Assembly: GCA_964386465.1 (NCBI GenBank)
Contig: CAYLTU010000295.1
Location: forward strand, 1-6,974
Direction of reading: 5' to 3'
DNA length: 6,974 nt
Source of the DNA: GCA-2717185 sp964386465
GTDB lineage: Bacteria > Pseudomonadota > Alphaproteobacteria > UBA8366 > GCA-2717185
Shown: in pieces, positions 1-3,968 of the stretch
Position numbering within the stretch: the first letter of the stretch is position 1
How the letters are laid out: every line of letters starts with the position of its first letter
Translations under genes and position numbers: made by a program
The notes under the pieces: model-generated
Databases searched by the model: none
The model's input: the letters and a program-made list of their open reading frames with translations, nothing else
Told to the model about the DNA's origin: nothing

Positions 1-249
1 ACCCTACCGTCCGGCCCTCCCGACCTACCGCGCGACGGATGGCCCCGTTACGCTTTGAGGAGCGTAGTGCCAGGGGAGCCGCTCGTCGAACAGCGGGAAA
101 TCGCCGACATGACACTCTATCTGCGCTCGCCGGCCGCGCGCAGCACCACCCGCCACCCCGGATCGAGTCCGGGTCGACAGGTAAAATGTATGCTCGTGGG
201 TATCGGGAAGCGCTGCATGGAGTCGCTTCAAACGCTGGTTGGTCTTATT
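1..249. other. Noncoding stretch downstream of the racemase gene
   Basis: No gene can be supported here. The open frames on both strands give arginine/proline-rich, low-plausibility proteins without a recognisable motif or a good ribosome binding site. The only structure I see is a short GC-rich hairpin at 157-173. The stretch lies just 3' of the minus-strand racemase, so it would hold that operon's 3' end unless another gene follows beyond the window edge. Confidence 0.6.
157..173. other. Short GC-rich hairpin past the racemase stop
   Basis: CCCGGA (157-162) and TCCGGG (168-173) form a perfect 6-bp stem around the 5-nt loop TCGAG. It sits about 75 nt beyond the racemase stop on the minus strand, where a transcription end could be. 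Neither strand has a T-tract after it, so it is not a standard intrinsic terminator. It could be a Rho-type 3' structure, a repeat remnant or chance in GC-rich DNA. Confidence 0.3.
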
Positions 250-999
250 TCAATCGTTGCCGCGTTCTCGCGGAACCGGATAGGCGATCTTGCTGTGGGC
301 GGTAGAGGAATGCACCAGGAGCTCCGCCAGAGCGATCGAGGCGTGGACCGGGTTGACGACCGGGATGCCGAGGCGCGCGCTCAGTTCCCCGGCCACATCG
401 TGAAAGGCCATGCTGAGACAGCCCAAGATCAATGTATCCGCGCGATCCTCGTCGATACATTGCTCACCCACGCGAACGAGCTGGTTCAGCGTGCCTTCCC
501 TGTCGCGATTGAGGTCCATGACCGACATCCCGACCCCGCGCGTCGAGGCGTAGCTTTGTTGAAAACCGTATTTGAGGGGATTGTCCCGCGCCCGGCCGCC
601 GCCGCCGCTGCCGGGGGACAGAATGGAAAACCGCGAACCGAGCTGTGCGGCCACATGCATCGAGGATTGCCCCGAGGACACGACGGGAATGCGCACCAAT
701 TCCCGCGCCGCGTCGATCCCCGGGTCGCCGAAACACGAGAAGACGACGCCGTCGTACTCCTGTTTCTCGGCCGCCACGACGCCGCGAAGAAGTTCGGGGA
801 CGGCAAGCGCCGAGTCGGTGCGCGATTCGATTACCACCGGTCCTTCTTCCGGAACGGCGATATCGATGGTCGTATCGGGCGCTACGATGGTTCGCAAGAG
901 CGCCAGCCTTCGATCGATTTCGGCCATGCCGAGATCCGAATTCTGGCGCGCCGTGGCCATTCGATAGAGAAGCCTGATGTCGCGGCGTTTCCCCGTCAT
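250..999 (-). CDS. Asp/Glu/hydantoin racemase family protein
   Basis: This 249-aa protein has the usual length of cofactor-independent amino-acid and hydantoin racemases, which interconvert enantiomers with two cysteines acting as acid and base. The first catalytic cysteine is Cys89 in SCFGDPG, a signature typical of hydantoin-racemase-like members. The second is Cys194 in LGCLSMA, matching the family's LGCxxM motif. The early RLLYRM segment fits the first beta strand. There is no signal peptide, so it should be cytoplasmic. I chose ATG at 997-999 because homology-like sequence begins there and because GGAGG lies 10 nt upstream, inside the end of the peptidase gene; the longer open frame to 1149 adds only Arg/Gly-rich residues. 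The start overlaps the peptidase stop as ATGA, implying coupled translation. A glycine-rich segment, GSGGGGR at about residues 130-136, is encoded partly by a short GGC repeat and is unusual. The substrate (hydantoin, Asp/Glu or other) cannot be told from sequence alone; related maleate isomerase and arylmalonate decarboxylase are less likely. Confidence 0.88.
   Translation of the reverse strand: MTGKRRDIRLLYRMATARQNSDLGMAEIDRRLALLRTIVAPDTTIDIAVPEEGPVVIESRTDSALAVPELLRGVVAAEKQEYDGVVFSCFGDPGIDAARELVRIPVVSSGQSSMHVAAQLGSRFSILSPGSGGGGRARDNPLKYGFQQSYASTRGVGMSVMDLNRDREGTLNQLVRVGEQCIDEDRADTLILGCLSMAFHDVAGELSARLGIPVVNPVHASIALAELLVHSSTAHSKIAYPVPRERGND
595..606 (-). repeat. Short GCC/GGC triplet run inside the racemase gene
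   Basis: Four tandem GCC triplets on the plus strand encode consecutive glycines (about residues 132-135) in the racemase. The run sits in what should be the loop between the two halves of the racemase fold. Such a tract could change length by slippage in whole-codon steps without breaking the frame. Confidence 0.5.
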
Positions 1000-2759
1000 G
1001 ACAATGCGCCCTCCACCAGTTCCACCGCCTCGCCCAGGCAGGCCGCGTAACGGTTGACGCCGCGGCGCACGTCGACGGCCGCATGTTTGGCGTCGTCGCT
1101 TTCCAGGTCCATCCCTTGGGCGATGGCCATTCCGGGCAACATCGGACATACGACCGCCGGGTCCTGCGCGAAGCGAAGCGTTCGCGTGTAGTTTAGCGGA
1201 ACCAAAAGACGCGCCAGCCGTATCAGGACCGTGTTCGCCGCCTCGTCTGCAATCGTCCGTTCCGCGATCGCCCGGTAAAAGGCCGTAAGTGCCGCCCCCA
1301 GAGCATCCGTCGCGCGGTCGGCGTCGGACCAGTCGATCAAATCGCCGGCGGCCTCCTTGTAGCCCGCCAGGGTCGATCTGTATTCGTCCAGGGTGGCGCG
1401 CCAGTCCGCCGGCAGCACCGGCTTGGTGGCGTGCCGCAGAAGCGCGAGGGCATAGAGGTCGATGTCGGTTTTCAAATTCGTTCTATCGGCGATCTCCATG
1501 GTGTCGTCCTCGGTGTGCCAGGCGATGTTTCCGCCGCACCCGGACACCTCGTAATATCCCTTCTCCTCGAGAAGTTCCTTCGGCATTGTCGAGCTCAGGC
1601 TGAAGTAGCTCGAGATGCCGATATTGAAGAAGGAAGCGTCGCCGGCCCGTTTGGGGCGGATGAACACCGGCGATTTCCCGGTGGCGTCCTTCAGGGTTTC
1701 GGTGATGAATTCATGCATTTCCGTCATGCAGGTGAGCTTGTTGTAGACCGTCGCCCAGCGGCATCCGGGGCTGTCGCAGTTCACCGTGGCGACGCAATTG
1801 CGGTCGAGGTCGAGCGCGAAGTTGTCCGCGTACCATGTCGATCCCGAATAACGGCCGGTCGAATGCCCCGGCCACCAGGCGATCCGGACGGACCGCCTGA
1901 GTTTCGACCTGTTCTTCCACAAGCCGGCCGCTATGCCCAGCAGCGCGGCGTTGCCCGTGGCGTTGTCGCCGACGCCGACATCCCAGGAATCGTAATGCCC
2001 GTGCGCGAGTACGAAGCGCTCGCCCTCGATTTCGGCGCCGGGACCTTCGGCCGCGATGTGGACCACCGGTATCTTTTGCCGGAACCAACCTTCTACCAGG
2101 CGGGTCTTCAACGTCACGTCATCGCCGGCCTCGGCCGATGCGCGGATCGCCGCGCCGTCCGGCTTGTTCACGGCGACCACGGGAATTTTCGGTTTGCGCG
2201 CCAAATCGTCGAGTCCCGGCGATCCCCACACCATCGAACTGGTGCCCCAATGAATGTTCGCGCCGGGATTTATCACGATGAGGCCGGCCGCCCCCATATC
2301 CTCGACCAGCGAGGTGAGAGCCGGGTTTCCGAAGCCCTCCGTGATGAGTATCTTCCCGGCCACCCTCTCCTTGAAATCCGTCCAGCCGGTAAAGCTTTCG
2401 CCGAAAACATCGCGCGCGTCGCGGCTGTAGGTTCGCAGGTTTTCGGCGTTGGCCTTGATATAGAGCGCCTTGGCGGTGCGCCCTTCCGGCACGGGCAGGG
2501 AAAGCGACGGGGGTTTGGCCCTGAATTCCTGGTCGCCGATCGTCACCGAGGCTTCATGGGGAACCGACAGGAAAATTTCCGCCTCGTGAACCTCGACCGG
2601 CAGGCCAAGAGTCCGGGCGCGTTCGATGATGACATCGGCCCCCCGGTTGACGTCCTCCGGGTCCCAGCGATGCATCGTCGAAAATGTCTCGACGAGCGCC
2701 CAGGCGTCATCGAGGGGAATGTCCTCGAGGATTTGGCGCTCGGCGTCGGAAATAGCCAT
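996..2759 (-). CDS. M28-family metallopeptidase with PA domain, atypical active-site motif
   Basis: This 587-aa protein resembles M28 zinc peptidases of the glutamate carboxypeptidase II/transferrin-receptor architecture. Residues 1-130 form the N-terminal part, about 135-205 a PA-like insert (KILITEGFGNPAL, GAAGLIVINPGA, KIPVVAVNKPDG), about 230-450 the peptidase core, and 450-587 a helical tail reminiscent of the dimerisation domain. Metal-ligand candidates are His255 in HGHYDSWD, Asp265 in GDNATG (same 10-residue spacing as His377/Asp387 of human GCPII), Asp329 in VNCDSPG and His415 in WHTEDDT. The GCPII Glu424-Glu425 position, catalytic Glu plus zinc ligand, is replaced: the segment reads WWPGHSTGRYSGST (295-308) with Gly298, His299 and Ser300. 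From memory, GHS-type motifs occur in other bacterial M28 homologues, so this may be a subfamily trait rather than decay. There is no signal peptide, so it should be cytoplasmic. AGGAA 7 nt upstream supports the start. It is first in the operon with the racemase; a role in peptide or acyl-amino-acid hydrolysis is inference. Confidence 0.9.
   Translation of the reverse strand: MAISDAERQILEDIPLDDAWALVETFSTMHRWDPEDVNRGADVIIERARTLGLPVEVHEAEIFLSVPHEASVTIGDQEFRAKPPSLSLPVPEGRTAKALYIKANAENLRTYSRDARDVFGESFTGWTDFKERVAGKILITEGFGNPALTSLVEDMGAAGLIVINPGANIHWGTSSMVWGSPGLDDLARKPKIPVVAVNKPDGAAIRASAEAGDDVTLKTRLVEGWFRQKIPVVHIAAEGPGAEIEGERFVLAHGHYDSWDVGVGDNATGNAALLGIAAGLWKNRSKLRRSVRIAWWPGHSTGRYSGSTWYADNFALDLDRNCVATVNCDSPGCRWATVYNKLTCMTEMHEFITETLKDATGKSPVFIRPKRAGDASFFNIGISSYFSLSSTMPKELLEEKGYYEVSGCGGNIAWHTEDDTMEIADRTNLKTDIDLYALALLRHATKPVLPADWRATLDEYRSTLAGYKEAAGDLIDWSDADRATDALGAALTAFYRAIAERTIADEAANTVLIRLARLLVPLNYTRTLRFAQDPAVVCPMLPGMAIAQGMDLESDDAKHAAVDVRRGVNRYAACLGEAVELVEGALS
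1010..1014 (-). promoter_or_regulatory. Ribosome binding site of the racemase
   Basis: On the minus strand GGAGG lies 10 nt before the ATG at 999. It is contained in the last codons of the peptidase gene (residues VEGALS). With the ATGA overlap it decides the racemase start and indicates reinitiation by ribosomes finishing the peptidase. Confidence 0.7.
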
Positions 2760-2766
2760 GTTCGGG

Positions 2767-2771
2767 TTCCT
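2767..2771 (-). promoter_or_regulatory. Ribosome binding site of the M28 peptidase
   Basis: AGGAA on the minus strand sits 7 nt before the ATG at 2759, a standard spacing that supports this start codon. Confidence 0.65.
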
Positions 2772-2832
2772 AAATTTGGGGTTTCAATTTCTCACGCTCG
2801 GGTCGCGGAAAACGTACGAAAGATCGACCGGA

Positions 2833-2860
2833 GGGTTCGCGGCCGGGAACGCGCGAACCC
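2833..2860. promoter_or_regulatory. 9-bp palindrome upstream of the peptidase operon
   Basis: GGGTTCGCG (2833-2841) and CGCGAACCC (2852-2860) are perfect inverted repeats separated by 10 nt. The dyad starts 73 nt upstream of the peptidase ATG. It could be an operator for a dimeric regulator or a leader hairpin in the peptidase mRNA. No regulator gene is present to link it with, and there is no T-tract for a terminator. Confidence 0.4.
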
Positions 2861-3112
2861 GGACGGACGCCTGGGGTCGCCGCCGCTGGCGCGGCCAAAA
2901 CGTTACTGCGGACAGGATCATATGCGCCAGATTGACCCGCACCTTCGAACGGTGTCAACGCGGCGTAAAGCCGCTCCGCCGGGTCGGGCATGGCGTGGTT
3001 GAGAATGAACCAGCGACCTTCGCGATGTACTGGGTTCGAGCGAGCTCCGAAAACCGGGTTAGGGCAACCGGGATCCGCCCCTTTTTTAAGTTCCATGGAG
3101 TGGTTTAAATCC

Positions 3113-3129
3113 ACCGTTTTCTAAACGGT
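3113..3129. repeat. Hairpin 1 of the palindrome cluster
   Basis: ACCGTTT and AAACGGT form a perfect 7-bp stem with loop TCT. Confidence 0.55.
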
Positions 3130-3144
3130 AAACAAACGTAATTT

Positions 3145-3159
3145 GCATGCGGAGCATGC
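3145..3159. repeat. Hairpin 2 of the palindrome cluster
   Basis: GCATGC occurs twice around the 3-nt loop GGA. As GCATGC is its own reverse complement, the two copies can pair as a 6-bp stem, and each is also a palindrome by itself. Confidence 0.5.
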
Positions 3160-3171
3160 GCTTGTTGAAAA

Positions 3172-3190
3172 GACCGACTTCAAGTCGGTC
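3172..3190. repeat. Hairpin 3 of the palindrome cluster
   Basis: GACCGACTT (3172-3180) and AAGTCGGTC (3182-3190) are perfect 9-nt inverted repeats around one C. The practical stem is GACCGAC/GTCGGTC with loop TTCAA. Confidence 0.6.
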
Positions 3191-3202
3191 CCTGCATCAA
3201 AC

Positions 3203-3222
3203 CTACCGGCTTTAGCCGGTAG
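3203..3222. repeat. Hairpin 4 of the palindrome cluster
   Basis: CTACCGGCT (3203-3211) and AGCCGGTAG (3214-3222) are perfect 9-nt inverted repeats around TT. The stem shares its ACCGxCTT core with hairpin 3, and its right arm ends in GTAG directly followed by TGG, a REP-like context. It ends about 80 nt before the start codon of the small exported protein, so it could lie in that gene's leader or promoter region. Confidence 0.6.
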
Positions 3223-3291
3223 TGGTTTAGTTGGAGGATTCGCGCCTGTACGTTGAACGCACATTATTGTTAAGCTTTCCACACCTGCTTC

Positions 3292-3296
3292 AGGAG
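3292..3296 (+). promoter_or_regulatory. Ribosome binding site of the small exported protein
   Basis: AGGAG lies 7 nt before the ATG at 3304. This is the strongest and best-spaced ribosome binding site in the window and fixes the start of the gene. Confidence 0.8.
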
Positions 3297-3303
3297 AAAT
3301 ACG

Positions 3304-3873
3304 ATGCGGGACCATGGACGCGCGTTTTGCCTGTTGGCGCTGGTGGCGTGGTGTTTCGCGACCAGCGCATCGTATGGCGAGGATGCGGCCCAGAAATATC
3401 AGAAATTAACGGTTGACGCGTTCAACAGTGCGCAGTTGGCCATTTGGTACAACGACCGTGAACTGGCCAACAGCAACGACTGCGTCAACGCTGCCATGAA
3501 TGCGCAACAACTCGCCGATAAGGCCTGGGGAACGTACGACAATCGCTATTGGCACGCCGTATCCTTGTTCGCCATTTGCACGGCTCACCAGTTCATGAAC
3601 GTCGTGCGGAACGCGAGTAAGACGGACCCTAACGACAAATCTGTCAAAATGGCGGATAAGATGTCCAGCGAAGCCGGGTCCATCGCGTATAATCGAACCA
3701 AGCAGAACGAGGTTCTGCTCATGGCGATGTTGAATCAAGCCCGGATCGCACGCTTCCGCGGCGACCAGAAAACCGCGGAAAAGTTTTTTGATAACGCACT
3801 GCAAGCTTTGCAAGCGCTGGGCGAGGATAGTCCGATCGTCAAAGCGTTGAGCGCCGAGCGCGCAACGTGGTGA
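3304..3873 (+). CDS. Small exported helical protein with TPR-like motif, unknown function
   Basis: I do not recognise this 189-aa protein as a named family. It begins with a classical signal peptide: basic residues at the start, hydrophobic core at about 8-19 (FCLLALVAWCFA), and a likely cleavage after ASYG (residue 25) before acidic EDA. The mature part is predicted all-helical, with alanine-rich segments such as VNAAMNAQQLADKAW (61-75). Residues 137-170 match a single TPR-like motif: small residues at A147, the turn FRGD at 151-154, then AEKFFDNALQAL. Mature Cys60 and Cys92 could form a disulphide in the periplasm. GC content looks near 53% in sampled stretches, against 62-73% in the next gene, hinting at a different origin. 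It precedes the TPR-CHAT gene by 95 nt on the same strand, so the two are probably one transcript. A partner, substrate or inhibitor of the CHAT protein is a reasonable inference, not shown. Confidence 0.85.
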   Translation: MRDHGRAFCLLALVAWCFATSASYGEDAAQKYQKLTVDAFNSAQLAIWYNDRELANSNDCVNAAMNAQQLADKAWGTYDNRYWHAVSLFAICTAHQFMNVVRNASKTDPNDKSVKMADKMSSEAGSIAYNRTKQNEVLLMAMLNQARIARFRGDQKTAEKFFDNALQALQALGEDSPIVKALSAERATW

Positions 3874-3885
3874 GCGGTGAGCCGC
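3874..3885 (+). other. Small hairpin between the two cassette genes
   Basis: GCGG and CCGC flank a TGAG loop immediately after the stop codon of the small gene. The 4-bp stem without a T-tract is too weak for a terminator. It is more likely a minor intercistronic structure, which leaves co-transcription of the two genes as the simplest reading. Confidence 0.25.
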
Positions 3886-3968
3886 GACGCTGAACCGAGG
3901 GGTTGGCGCGGCTGCAATCTGCGAAACGGACCGCAAGCCCGTCTGCGCCGCTCGCATGGATCCGGACC

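Larger units (their letters stand above)
3098..3229. repeat. REP/BIME-like cluster of palindromes
   Basis: Four perfect short hairpins are packed into about 110 bases: 3113-3129, 3145-3159, 3172-3190 and 3203-3222. The cluster is bracketed by a direct repeat of AGTGGTTTA (3099-3107 and 3221-3229). The short GTAG, GTGG and GGAG tetranucleotides beside the stems resemble the guide motifs recognised by REP-associated tyrosine transposases and IS200/IS605 ends. No transposase gene is present, so this is either a dispersed REP-type repeat or a MITE-like remnant made of element ends. Local AT content is higher than in the flanking genes. Whether it is repeated in the genome cannot be seen from this window. 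Confidence 0.6.
2760..3303. other. Divergent intergenic region with palindromes, no supported gene
   Basis: This 544-nt stretch separates the minus-strand peptidase/racemase operon from the plus-strand cassette, so promoters for both must lie here or in nearby repeats. The peptidase-side half (2760-3080) is GC-rich and carries the 9-bp palindrome at 2833-2860 and a direct repeat AACCGGG at 3052-3058 and 3066-3072. The other half (3098-3230) is a cluster of four hairpins. Open frames here (minus 2770-3114, minus 3121-3315) lack ribosome binding sites and motifs and run through the repeats, so I do not call them. I could not identify a convincing -35/-10 pair for either direction. Confidence 0.6.

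Noticed and set aside
157..180. tRNA T-arm-like stem-loop (CCGGATCGAGTCCGG)
   Set aside because: There is no acceptor complement at the right distance, no anticodon arm and no CCA; the 7-nt loop has A where T54 is expected.
55..1050. Long plus-strand open frame opposite the racemase
   Set aside because: It is antisense to a gene with clear catalytic motifs and its protein is Arg/His/Asp-rich without any recognisable motif; long antisense frames are common in GC-rich DNA.
1431..3002. 523-codon plus-strand open frame opposite the M28 peptidase
   Set aside because: The opposite strand has the M28 metal-ligand motifs and a good ribosome binding site. This frame has neither, and it runs across the intergenic palindrome.
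3061..3087. GC-rich stretch followed by six T's, possible intrinsic terminator
   Set aside because: The possible stem is only 4 bp with an 11-nt loop, and no plus-strand gene ends upstream of it.
2770..3114. Minus-strand 114-codon frame in the divergent region
   Set aside because: It starts inside the repeat cluster, has no ribosome binding site and its protein is low-complexity with no motif.
3253..3276. Possible promoter TTGAAC...TAAGCT before the small exported gene
   Set aside because: The spacing is about 12 nt instead of 16-18 and the -10 match is weak.
3121..3315. Minus-strand 64-codon frame across the palindromes
   Set aside because: Its sequence is dictated by the hairpins, and it overlaps the start and ribosome binding site of the well-supported small exported gene.
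3903..3968. Upstream TTG start for the TPR-CHAT protein
   Set aside because: It adds 22 residues before a canonical signal peptide. ATG at 3969 gives the expected basic N-terminus followed directly by the hydrophobic core.
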